Source: JBGTGG01 sp964398945
Lineage (GTDB): Bacteria; Bacteroidota; Bacteroidia; Cytophagales; Cyclobacteriaceae
Assembly: GCA_964398945.1 (NCBI GenBank)
Contig: CAYNOT010000021.1
Location: forward strand, 1-64,000
DNA: 64,000 bases
Reading direction: 5' to 3'
Part shown: in pieces, positions 25,649 through 32,578 of the stretch
Layout: each line of letters starts with the position of its first letter
Numbering within the stretch: position 1 is the first letter of the stretch
Translations under genes and position numbers: made by a program
The notes under the pieces: generated by a model
What the model was told of the DNA's origin: nothing
What the model saw: the letters and a program-made list of their open reading frames with translations, nothing else
Databases searched by the model: none

Positions 25649-26176
25649 ATGAACCCATTTCGAATCATATCCTTTCTTTTTGTAGTTGTTGTTTCTTCCA
25701 GCGCAGTTGCACAAAGCAAAACTACCCAATCGCTTCAAGATCAAAACAAGGATGCATTTTCATTATACTTTTATCAGAATACGCTACGCATGTTAAATCA
25801 AACAGAGGATAAGGAGTTTGATGAGTTGATCAAGGATATCGAGAAGATGAAATTTTTGATGATTAAAAAAAATCAAGGTTTTGGAAATGCTGATTATAAA
25901 AAACTCGTGGGCAGTTATCAGAAAGAATCTTTTGAAGAAATCATGACCAGCCGGTATGAAGGAAAGACATTGGATATTTATTTGAAAGAGGGGAAAAGCA
26001 AAGGAATGATTGTGCTTGTAAATGATTCCACCAATTTATTTGTGTTGGACATTGTGGGCCAGATTGCTTTGAATAAAGTTACTAAATTGTATTCCGTACT
26101 CGACGAAAGCCAGGATATTACCGGTCGCATCTTCAAAGCGGAAAAGAAGGAAGCAAAGAAAGAAAACGAAAATTAA
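25649..26176 (+). CDS. DUF4252 protein, exported (copy 2)
   Basis: The protein is 175 residues from ATG 25649, with a signal peptide (MNPFRIISFLFVVVVSSSAVAQ). It is a paralogue of the preceding gene with the same length and layout, but is strongly diverged (FDELIKDIEKMKFLMIKK, then a region ending SVLDESQDITG). The C terminus is rich in Lys and Glu. The next gene begins one base after its stop, so it is linked to the ABC exporter. The function is unknown; the association with an ECF sigma factor suggests an envelope-stress module. Confidence 0.72.
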   Translation: MNPFRIISFLFVVVVSSSAVAQSKTTQSLQDQNKDAFSLYFYQNTLRMLNQTEDKEFDELIKDIEKMKFLMIKKNQGFGNADYKKLVGSYQKESFEEIMTSRYEGKTLDIYLKEGKSKGMIVLVNDSTNLFVLDIVGQIALNKVTKLYSVLDESQDITGRIFKAEKKEAKKENEN

Positions 26177-26177
26177 T

Positions 26178-27074
26178 TTGGAAACAGTTTTATCGATCAA
26201 TGGCCTGACCAAGAATTTCGGTCGCCTGTGTGCTGTCAATAAGTTGAATTTGGAAGTTGCCCGTGGCCAGGTCTTCGGAATGCTAGGCCCCAACGGAAGC
26301 GGCAAAACCACCACACTGGGAATGTTGATGAGTGTGATCAACCCAACCTCCGGAACCTATTCGTGGTTCGGAATGCCACCCGGTGAAGCGGCACGGAAAA
26401 AGATCGGAGCTGTGCTCGAACATCCCATATTTTATCCATACCTCACCGGACAAAAAAACCTGGAGTTGAATGCGCTGATTAAGGAATCTAATCCAAACAA
26501 TATTGCCAGGGTGTTGGATTTGGTGGAGCTAAGCGAACGCAAAGACGATAAATACAAAACCTATTCATTGGGGATGAAACAACGGTTGGCAATAGCATCT
26601 GCCTTGTTGAATGATCCTACCGTTTTGATTTTGGATGAGCCCACCAATGGATTGGACCCAATGGGGATCGCAGAAATACGTGAACTTATCAAACGCATTG
26701 CCGAAGATGGGAGGACTATTATTCTTGCGAGCCATTTGTTGGATGAAGTTCAAAAAGTTTGTACGCACTTTGCAGTGTTAAAGCGTGGCAATTTAGTCCA
26801 TGTTGGGCCGGTCGATGATGTTGGAAAGGGGGCAGAGATTGTAGAGGTAAATGCAAAAGTGGAGGGCTTTGCAGAATTGATCCAAAAATTTCAGGGTGCC
26901 GCTTCTATTAATAAAGAGAATGGGATTTTTCAATTGACTTTACAAGAGGGGTTTCATAGCCGCGATATCAATAAATTCCTGTTCGAGAATGGTGTAGTCG
27001 CGGACCACCTGATGACGAAGAAGAGGAGCCTCGAAAAAATGTTTATTGAAATTTTAGCGGACGCAAAGCAATGA
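26178..27074 (+). CDS. ABC transporter ATP-binding protein
   Basis: The 298-residue ATPase has Walker A in GPNGSGKTT near residue 40, signature motif YSLGMKQRLAIA near 133 and Walker B in VLILDEPTNGLDP near 153, followed by the SHLLDEVQ switch region. The C-terminal 80 residues form the regulatory extension typical of drug, lantibiotic or Gld-type exporters. The start is TTG at 26178, one base after the previous stop. It energises the permease encoded next, overlapping by four bases. Confidence 0.9.
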   Translation: METVLSINGLTKNFGRLCAVNKLNLEVARGQVFGMLGPNGSGKTTTLGMLMSVINPTSGTYSWFGMPPGEAARKKIGAVLEHPIFYPYLTGQKNLELNALIKESNPNNIARVLDLVELSERKDDKYKTYSLGMKQRLAIASALLNDPTVLILDEPTNGLDPMGIAEIRELIKRIAEDGRTIILASHLLDEVQKVCTHFAVLKRGNLVHVGPVDDVGKGAEIVEVNAKVEGFAELIQKFQGAASINKENGIFQLTLQEGFHSRDINKFLFENGVVADHLMTKKRSLEKMFIEILADAKQ

Positions 27075-27883
27075 CCAATATACTGCACTTATTAAAAATC
27101 GATTTAAAGAAGCTGACAAGCTACCGTACTTTTTGGGTGATTTGCGGCTTGTATTTTTTAACGCTGGGAACCTCTACCGCCAGTGGTATGGAGTTTTTAA
27201 AATGGCTGGCCAGAACGATTGAAGGGTTTGGCCAGGAAATCAATATCAGCCGGATCCCCTTATACCACTTTCCTGATATTTGGATGAACCTTGCTTTCTT
27301 TAGTGGTTTGTTTAAAATCGTGTTGGCCATTATGGTGGTGATTTCAATTACGAATGAATACAGCTACCGGACACTTCGCCAGAATATTATTGATGGCATG
27401 AGCCGTTGGGAATTCCTTGCTTCAAAAATAATGACCAACCTTCTCTTGAGTTTCATGAGTTTGGCAATGGTGTTTTTAATCACGTTGGTAACCGGGCTTA
27501 TTTATACGCCTGATCTTTCTACTGCCAAGATATTTACAGACATGGAGTTTTTCTTCGCGTACTTTTTGGAAGTATTCTCATTCCTATCGTATGCGTTGAT
27601 GATTGGTGTATTGGTGCAACGCTCAGGATTGTCAATCGTGTTACTATTGCTTTCCCACATGATCGAAATCATTATCAAAGAAAATATTGACGACCATGTT
27701 CCCTGGATGATCCAGTTCTTTCCAATGGAATCCATTTCGAATTTGGTACCGATGCCATTTGCACGTTATGCTTTTCAGGAAATCCGTGATTACCTTACCG
27801 TGGCATCTGTGTCCATTGCACTTGCGTGGATATTCCTGTTCAACTTCTTCAGCTATCTGAAATTGAAGCGGGCCGATATTTAG
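27071..27883 (+). CDS. ABC transporter permease (ABC-2 type)
   Basis: The 270-residue integral membrane protein has about six hydrophobic segments, including VICGLYFLTLGTSTASG, FKIVLAIMVVISITNEY and ALAWIFLFNFFSYL. SYRTLRQNIIDGMSRWEFLASK is the coupling-helix region of ABC-2 permeases. The ATG overlaps the ATPase stop as ATGA. The substrate is unknown; the layout suits export of a small lipophilic molecule or peptide. Its last 35 bp overlap the 3' end of the convergent DUF4184 gene. Confidence 0.87.
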   Translation: MTNILHLLKIDLKKLTSYRTFWVICGLYFLTLGTSTASGMEFLKWLARTIEGFGQEINISRIPLYHFPDIWMNLAFFSGLFKIVLAIMVVISITNEYSYRTLRQNIIDGMSRWEFLASKIMTNLLLSFMSLAMVFLITLVTGLIYTPDLSTAKIFTDMEFFFAYFLEVFSFLSYALMIGVLVQRSGLSIVLLLLSHMIEIIIKENIDDHVPWMIQFFPMESISNLVPMPFARYAFQEIRDYLTVASVSIALAWIFLFNFFSYLKLKRADI

Positions 27884-28613
27884 CAGGATTGTATATCCGG
27901 AAAAGCAAAGAGGAGACAACAATCCCCACTAACCCTCCTGTGATTGCTGTTACGGAATAATTCGCAACACGATTGCTCGTGAATCCGATATCAAAAGATT
28001 GGTAGGCAACAGCAACTGTTACCAGTAAAATGATTAACCAATAGGTATACTGAATTGGAAACGGAAACGGGTTCTTGCCTTTTGGTAAAAAATGAAAATA
28101 CATGAGTATGATCAGTCCGCCAATTAATGTACTCCCGTATTGAATGAGTTTGTAAATTCCAAGTGAAAATTTTCCCAGGTCTACTTTGGTGGAAAGCGCA
28201 GGAAACACAGTAACAAAAAACCCTCCGGCATACGTGAAGCCGTCCCAAAAAATATGCGTGGCCGATCCAACAATGGCAGAGAGTATAAATGGGATTTTAT
28301 GGTTCTTCAGGTAGTCAAGAAAATTGTAGTTGAACCAATCATAACAGCGTATTTTAAAATAGCGCGGCACATTGGCAATCAAAGGGCCTTTCACAAGTTG
28401 ATGGAAAATAATGGAAAGGAGTACCGTAAGCGGTAAATCAAAATACAGGATACCTAAAAGTGAATGACTGTAATGACTATATGCTTTCATGCGAAAGAAG
28501 TATTCGAAGTCAGGCGCCATGGAGCCGATGATCAACCCTGTGGCAGACCATGCAGTGGATTTCCTAAGAGTGAGTGGAAGTATAAGGGCAGGATGCGAAA
28601 AAGTAAGTGGCAT
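27849..28613 (-). CDS. DUF4184 family membrane protein
   Basis: The 254-residue membrane protein starts with MPLTFSHPALILPLTLRK, followed by LIIGSMAPDFEYFFRM and SATHIFWDGFTYAGG. These His/Asp-containing motifs (SHP, PDFEYF, THxxWD) are typical of DUF4184, and they resemble the metal-binding pattern of YdjM-like membrane metal-dependent hydrolases. There are about five to six helices. Function unproven. It is convergent with the ABC permease, overlapping its 3' end by 35 bp. Confidence 0.82.
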   Translation of the reverse strand: MPLTFSHPALILPLTLRKSTAWSATGLIIGSMAPDFEYFFRMKAYSHYSHSLLGILYFDLPLTVLLSIIFHQLVKGPLIANVPRYFKIRCYDWFNYNFLDYLKNHKIPFILSAIVGSATHIFWDGFTYAGGFFVTVFPALSTKVDLGKFSLGIYKLIQYGSTLIGGLIILMYFHFLPKGKNPFPFPIQYTYWLIILLVTVAVAYQSFDIGFTSNRVANYSVTAITGGLVGIVVSSLLFRIYNPAKYRPASISDS

Positions 28614-28782
28614 TGCAAAGAGGGTAAGTGGCTAATTTCGAAATAGAAATCCATCCATGCAAGGACTACAGATGTTTAGTAGAGATACTAGACGTTAGAT
28701 ACTAGACAGATGCTGAAATCCGGTAACCAGTGACCAGAATCCAGTGACCAGCAACTACCAACTACCAACTACCAACTACCAA
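28614..28782. repeat. Low-complexity spacer with 7-bp tandem repeats
   Basis: The spacer holds CCAGTGACCAG twice (28727 and 28741) and then AACTACC in four perfect tandem copies (28753-28780). The partial fifth copy supplies the TAG stop codon (CTA at 28783-28785) of the minus-strand gene. Such a tract is prone to slippage and may vary between strains. Confidence 0.7.
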
Positions 28783-29349
28783 CTATATCTTTATATGCGA
28801 CCAGTTCTCACCCGATTTGATCCTGTAAATCTGCATGTCCGATACCTTGAATTGCTGTGCTAGTTTTTTTAGGGTGGGTGGATTTTTTTGCGCGAGTTTC
28901 TTTTTAATGCGTTTCACTTTTTCCGCATTCAATTTCAATCCTTCCGTTGGGCGTTGGCGATGGATTACAGCCGGGTCTTTTTTGGCATGTTCAATCTGAT
29001 CATCCCACGTTACCCATTTTAAATTTTTATAGTCGTTGTTTTCTTTTTTGTGGTCTTTGTGAATCACGAAAGTTTGCTTCGGACTATTCTTCCTGATGAA
29101 GAGTTGCGCCACCAGCCGATGGATGTAATAGTTTAAATTTTTGCCTTGGTTTTTTAGCGTGATACTTGGGTACCCCTGTGTTAGCCGCGTTTTGAGAAGC
29201 GTACCGGTTTTTACGGTATCCATATAACTGGCCACCCTGCCTTTGTTGGAGACGGCATATTTTTTCTGAAGCTTCTTTCGCTTCATGGGGATATCCAACC
29301 ATTTCTCCCCTACCAAAAATTTTAGCGGTGTTACTTTTGTTGGGCTCAT
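28783..29349 (-). CDS. NUMOD4/HNH homing-endonuclease-like protein
   Basis: The 188-residue protein has a NUMOD4-like N-terminal segment (GEKWLDIP with KYAVSNKGRVASY), then an HNH_3-type nuclease core (YYIHRLVAQLFI and IHKDHKKENNDYKNLKWVTW) and a C-terminal HTH/NUMOD1-like helix region (LKKLAQQFKVSDMQIYRIKSG). This is the architecture of free-standing phage-type HNH homing nucleases (I-HmuI-like), which cut DNA at a recognition site. It is coded 15 bp behind a zinc-finger gene on the same strand and probably belongs to a mobile or phage-derived segment. Confidence 0.78.
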   Translation of the reverse strand: MSPTKVTPLKFLVGEKWLDIPMKRKKLQKKYAVSNKGRVASYMDTVKTGTLLKTRLTQGYPSITLKNQGKNLNYYIHRLVAQLFIRKNSPKQTFVIHKDHKKENNDYKNLKWVTWDDQIEHAKKDPAVIHRQRPTEGLKLNAEKVKRIKKKLAQKNPPTLKKLAQQFKVSDMQIYRIKSGENWSHIKI

Positions 29350-29364
29350 AACTTAAAGCTACCG

Positions 29365-29730
29365 TTATATTTCCTTTTTCACTACTAATAAATAGTAATT
29401 GTTGTCTATCGGCAGGTAGCCCTGCTCGAAACAATAGCAATACATGCCGCTATCCTTTGTTTGATAGATACTGGTGAAATGAGTGAAGTCAAATCCTTTT
29501 TCCAATAATTTGGATTTGGGCACTTTTACTTTCCCTGTGGGGTTCAATGTCAATAAAATGCGCCTGTTTTTCCGCAGGATGTTGCTCACATTCCGCACGT
29601 AATTGGTGGCATCGGCATTTAATTTATTGTTGTAATCAACCCGGCAGGTGTCGGAACAGAATTTTTTATCAATCCTGCCGTGGAACTTAGCTCCACACGA
29701 TAAGCATTGTTTTTGAGTGATTGCGGCCAT
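29365..29730 (-). CDS. Zinc-finger protein of unknown function
   Basis: The 121-residue protein opens with a C4 zinc finger, CLSCGAKFHGRIDKKFCSDTC (the Cys pairs lie about 13 residues apart). A helical middle (VRNVSNILRKNRRILLTLNP) and a short beta-rich C-terminal part follow. I know similar Bacteroidota proteins only as hypothetical. The finger looks suited to nucleic-acid binding. It is divergent from the SSB gene across a spacer of tandem 10-bp repeats and is probably cotranscribed with the HNH gene. Confidence 0.6.
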   Translation of the reverse strand: MAAITQKQCLSCGAKFHGRIDKKFCSDTCRVDYNNKLNADATNYVRNVSNILRKNRRILLTLNPTGKVKVPKSKLLEKGFDFTHFTSIYQTKDSGMYCYCFEQGYLPIDNNYYLLVVKKEI

Positions 29731-29749
29731 CTTTTGTGATTTATTATCC

Positions 29750-29790
29750 GTTTACAAACGTTTACAAACGAATATACCCGATTATACCCG
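29750..29790. promoter_or_regulatory. Tandem 10-bp repeats in the divergent zinc-finger/ssb spacer
   Basis: TTTACAAACG occurs twice in tandem (29751-29770), each copy containing the palindromic core GTTTACAAAC. It is followed by AATATACCCG and ATTATACCCG (29771-29790). Repeats spaced at one helical turn between divergent genes are a typical operator layout. Downstream, CACCTTTG near 29815 is one base from the TAnnTTTG element and may drive ssb. Confidence 0.5.
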
Positions 29791-29895
29791 TTTATCATAC
29801 GACTCCGGCAAAAATCCCCCGCCACCTTTGCATTGCCGGTCGAACAAATCACTGGCCGTTTTCAAAAACCATGTTAAACTAAAACAAACAAAACC

Positions 29896-30231
29896 ATGAA
29901 AAGCTTACGAAACAGCGTGCAACTTATCGGCAACATCGGTAAAGACCCGGAAGTAAAATCTTTTGAGAAAAGCAAAAAGGCTTCCTTCAGTATTGCCACA
30001 AACGAAACCTACAAAAACCAAAAAGGGGAGAAAATCCAGGAAACCCAATGGCATAATGTAGTGGTGTGGGGCAAGCTCGCAGACGTGGTGGAAAAGTACG
30101 TGAAGAAAGGCAACGAAGTAGCCATTGAAGGCAAGCTTGTACACCGCTCATACGAAACCGCCTCCGGTGAGAAGCGCTACATCACGGAAATCAACGTGAA
30201 TGACCTGGTGATGTTGGGTGGAAAACCATAA
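29896..30231 (+). CDS. ssb: Single-stranded DNA-binding protein
   Basis: The 111-residue OB-fold protein of the bacterial SSB family has VQLIGNIGKDPEVK, WHNVVVWGKLADVVEKYVKKG and AIEGKLVHRSYE. It covers single-stranded DNA during replication or repair. It lacks the long acidic C-terminal tail (DDDIPF) of housekeeping SSB, ending at VMLGGKP, so it is a short accessory version, as on mobile elements. It is divergent from the zinc-finger/HNH pair and ends with a strong terminator. Confidence 0.9.
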   Translation: MKSLRNSVQLIGNIGKDPEVKSFEKSKKASFSIATNETYKNQKGEKIQETQWHNVVVWGKLADVVEKYVKKGNEVAIEGKLVHRSYETASGEKRYITEINVNDLVMLGGKP

Positions 30232-30252
30232 CCCATGTGTACATCAAAAGAA

Positions 30253-30284
30253 AAGCCCGGCAGGAATGACCGGGCTTTTTTTTG
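30253..30284 (+). terminator. Rho-independent terminator of ssb
   Basis: AAGCCCGG (30253-30260) pairs with CCGGGCTT (30270-30277) around a 9-base loop and is followed by a run of T. Confidence 0.85.
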
Positions 30285-30370
30285 TTTTACGATTTTTTTT
30301 GGAAATGCTTCAGAATAAAAAACTTAGTAGATTAGCGGTAAAGATACAACGCGAGTATATGCCACTAGTC

Positions 30371-30416
30371 ATACCCGCAAGTATTGGTTAATCACTATAT
30401 TCGCTTGTTGTGGGTA
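30371..30416 (+). repeat. Hairpin c1 in the spacer before the R-M genes
   Basis: TACCCGCAAG (30372-30381) pairs with CTTGTTGTGGGTA (30404-30416), allowing a two-base bulge. It is the first of two long hairpins in the 382-bp stretch between ssb and the methylase gene. That stretch contains no gene I can recognise. Confidence 0.5.
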
Positions 30417-30443
30417 ATGCCGCCCGACAAAAGTGGAGTCATA

Positions 30444-30524
30444 CGCGCATTGGCACATTTGCTTGCCGCTTAAATCCAGCCGCACATCCAAAGCAAGCAA
30501 AAGAGCCAATTTTTCCCAACGCGC
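30444..30524 (+). repeat. attC-like two-box hairpin (site c2)
   Basis: Three blocks pair in order: CGCGC with CGCGC... in the reverse strand sense (GCGCG complement at 30520-30524), ATTGGC (30449-30454) with GCCAAT (30505-30510), and TTTGCTTGC (30458-30466) with GCAAGCAAA (30493-30501). Small unpaired segments separate them. The multi-box bulged stem of about 80 bp resembles an attC site. I recall similar sequences dispersed in other Bacteroidota genomes. It ends 90 bp before the methylase start. Confidence 0.5.
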
Positions 30525-30613
30525 TGACCCAAAAAAGTAATAGAGACAATCAAACTGGACACAAAAATTCCGACCAAATCCACCGACAATTTTAATATAT
30601 TTGGACTGTGTAA

Positions 30614-31531
30614 ATGACTATCATGAAGTTACCCCACCCTATACCGTATCAAGGAAGTAAAAGGAATCTGGCAGACCAGATTTTGAGGTACTTCCCAGAC
30701 AATTTTGACAGATTGATTGAACCGTTTGCCGGGTCGGCAGCCATAACAATTGCTTCAGCTTATTACTTTAAAGCCTCAAAGTTTGTTATCAATGACATTA
30801 ATGCACCACTTATTGAACTTTGGGAAGAAATAATTAACAACCCAAAGTCAATCATAAAGGCATACCATGATATTTGGAATGGTCAACATGATAATATGGA
30901 CGAATACTATTACCAGATTCGCGAACAATTTAATGATACAAGAAGGCCAAAATATTTGCTTTTTCTTTTAGCCAAATGCGTTAAAGCTGCAGTTCGGTAT
31001 AATGCTCAGGGAAATTTTAATCAAAGTCCCGATAAAAGAAGACTTGGAAGAAATCCTCAAATGATGAGGGAAGACATTTTGCGAGTTTCACAATTATTAA
31101 AGGATAAGATAGAGTTTTTCTCTACTGACTATTCTGTAATACTTGACAATGCAAATCCAACAGACTTGGTCTACATGGACCCTCCATATCAAGGCACAGG
31201 ACTCAATGGGGGTTTTAACTATGCAGGCAACATAGAATTTGACAATTTCATTATTTCCCTCTTTGACTTAAATAATAGAGATATTCCATTCATTTTAAGC
31301 TATGACGGTAGAACTGGTGATAAAACATTTGGCAGACCGTTACCTGAAGAATTGAACTTAGTAAAAATTGAAATCAACGCGGGACGATCATCTCAGGCAA
31401 CTTTACTAAGTCGGTCTGAAATCACATATGAAGTAATCTACCTCTCACCTTCTTTAGCATCAAAGATTGACTTGTCAAAACTGACAGGAAAGGAATTCCA
31501 ACAAACAGAGCTATTTGCAACTAATGAGTAA
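30614..31531 (+). CDS. DNA adenine methyltransferase (D12 class), R-M modification subunit
   Basis: The 305-residue N6-adenine methyltransferase of the Dam/M.DpnII (D12) class transfers a methyl group from AdoMet to adenine in a short DNA site. The N-terminal PYQGSKRNLADQIL and the motif I segment IEPFAGSAA bind AdoMet. VYMDPPYQG is the catalytic DPPY motif near residue 192. ATG 30623 (MKLPHP) is an alternative start. The gene overlaps the following nuclease by eight bases, giving a complete type II restriction-modification pair. It is AT-rich compared with the core genes. Confidence 0.9.
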   Translation: MTIMKLPHPIPYQGSKRNLADQILRYFPDNFDRLIEPFAGSAAITIASAYYFKASKFVINDINAPLIELWEEIINNPKSIIKAYHDIWNGQHDNMDEYYYQIREQFNDTRRPKYLLFLLAKCVKAAVRYNAQGNFNQSPDKRRLGRNPQMMREDILRVSQLLKDKIEFFSTDYSVILDNANPTDLVYMDPPYQGTGLNGGFNYAGNIEFDNFIISLFDLNNRDIPFILSYDGRTGDKTFGRPLPEELNLVKIEINAGRSSQATLLSRSEITYEVIYLSPSLASKIDLSKLTGKEFQQTELFATNE

Positions 31532-32252
31532 GAAGGAACAGTACGCTAAGGAATTCTTAGACCACGTCAATTCTATTTCTAATAAAAGAGCACGCATTGT
31601 AATCGACCACATTATGAAGCACGGCTTCATAACAACGGAAGATTTAGAAAAGACTTATGGCTATAGTCATCCACCTCGCGCAGCACGAGATGTCAGAGAA
31701 ACAGGAATACCTCTTGAAACTTTCAAAGTTAAGTCACAAGGAGATAAATCAATAGCCGCATATAAATTTGGTGATTTAACTAAGCTTCAAATAAGTAGAG
31801 TTGCAGGTAGGGCTATTTTTCCTAAAGAATTTAAAAAGGCACTTTATGAACTAGGAAAAGGCAGATGTTATATCTGTCATGGAGAATTTGCAGAGAGGTA
31901 CCTACAAGTAGACCATAGGGTTCCATACCAAGTTTCAGGCGAGGGGAATTCGGAAAGACGATTGGAAGACTTTATGCTTTTGTGCGGTTCATGCAATAGA
32001 GCAAAATCATGGTCGTGTGAACACTGCGTGAATTGGCATGAAAGTCAAAAACCAGAGATTTGTATGGAATGTTACTGGGGCAGTCCTGAGAATTACAATC
32101 ATATTGCTCTACAACAGATTAGACGGCTTGACATTCAATGGACTGGTAACGAGGTGAAGTATTATGACGCAATAAAAGTTGTTGCCGACCAAAATAAAAT
32201 TGACTTGCCGGACTTTGTTAAGAAGTTAATCGAGGACAAATTAAAAAAATAG
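31524..32252 (+). CDS. HNH restriction endonuclease (partner of the adjacent methylase)
   Basis: The 242-residue nuclease has a helical N-terminal part with a probable DNA-binding segment (HGFITTEDLEKTYGYSHPPRAARDVRE). The HNH core follows: CYICHGEF, VDHRVPYQVSGEG and LCGSCNRAKSWSCEHC, whose Cys pairs form the structural zinc site. A further CMECYW lies after it. HNH enzymes of this layout serve as type II restriction enzymes. The start at ATG 31524 overlaps the methylase stop. The stop is followed after 21 bp by a hairpin. The cutting site is unknown. Confidence 0.83.
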   Translation: MSKKEQYAKEFLDHVNSISNKRARIVIDHIMKHGFITTEDLEKTYGYSHPPRAARDVRETGIPLETFKVKSQGDKSIAAYKFGDLTKLQISRVAGRAIFPKEFKKALYELGKGRCYICHGEFAERYLQVDHRVPYQVSGEGNSERRLEDFMLLCGSCNRAKSWSCEHCVNWHESQKPEICMECYWGSPENYNHIALQQIRRLDIQWTGNEVKYYDAIKVVADQNKIDLPDFVKKLIEDKLKK

Positions 32253-32273
32253 TTTCCCAAACTAGTCGCACCA

Positions 32274-32319
32274 ATGCCATTGCCGCTCGACTCCAACTCA
32301 CAAACCAAAGCAATGGCAT
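32274..32319 (+). repeat. Hairpin d1 directly after the R-M genes
   Basis: ATGCCATTGC (32274-32283) and GCAATGGCAT (32310-32319) are perfectly complementary over 10 bp with a 26-base loop. It begins 22 bp after the nuclease stop. No T run follows, so it is not a typical terminator. Confidence 0.6.
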
Positions 32320-32346
32320 CCGTGCTTAGATTCTGCAAAGGCGGAC

Positions 32347-32483
32347 ACTACCCACAGCAAAATGCATAATCAATGGCGGGGTTCAGTGTAAATTTGTAGT
32401 TTAGTTTTTTAAAACACGTTTGGTTTCGTGGGACAGTGACGCGCTTCGAACACCCGCCACTGCTTATGCACAAACGTTGTGCG
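32347..32483 (+). repeat. attC-like multi-box hairpin (site d2)
   Basis: TGCATAA (32363-32369) pairs with TTATGCA (32464-32470), TGGCGGG (32374-32380) with CCCGCCA (32453-32459) and GTTC (32381-32384) with GAAC (32448-32451): 18 bp in three boxes separated by small bulges. The end carries AACGTTGTGC. The start codon of the next (disrupted) gene follows 24 bp later. The spacing and bulged layout are those of attC sites. Confidence 0.55.
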
Positions 32484-32578
32484 TCATTTCCGACAGAGTA
32501 AATATTATGCTTGAGTTTATAAAACGAAAACTTAAAAAAAAAGAGAACAAGACGGTTGACGGAATAAGTAAGATCTAA

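Noticed and set aside
28750..28785. Possible CRISPR-like repeat
   Set aside because: The unit is only 7 bp and directly tandem, with no spacers and no cas genes.
29896..30231. Complete phage or integrative element around ssb and the HNH gene
   Set aside because: No integrase, capsid, portal or conjugation genes are present, and flanking genes are ordinary chromosomal ones.
30371..30524. Hairpins c1/c2 as a structured RNA or riboswitch for the methylase
   Set aside because: c2 ends 90 bp before the start with no alternative terminator or sequestered ribosome site, and comparable hairpins lie behind unrelated genes.
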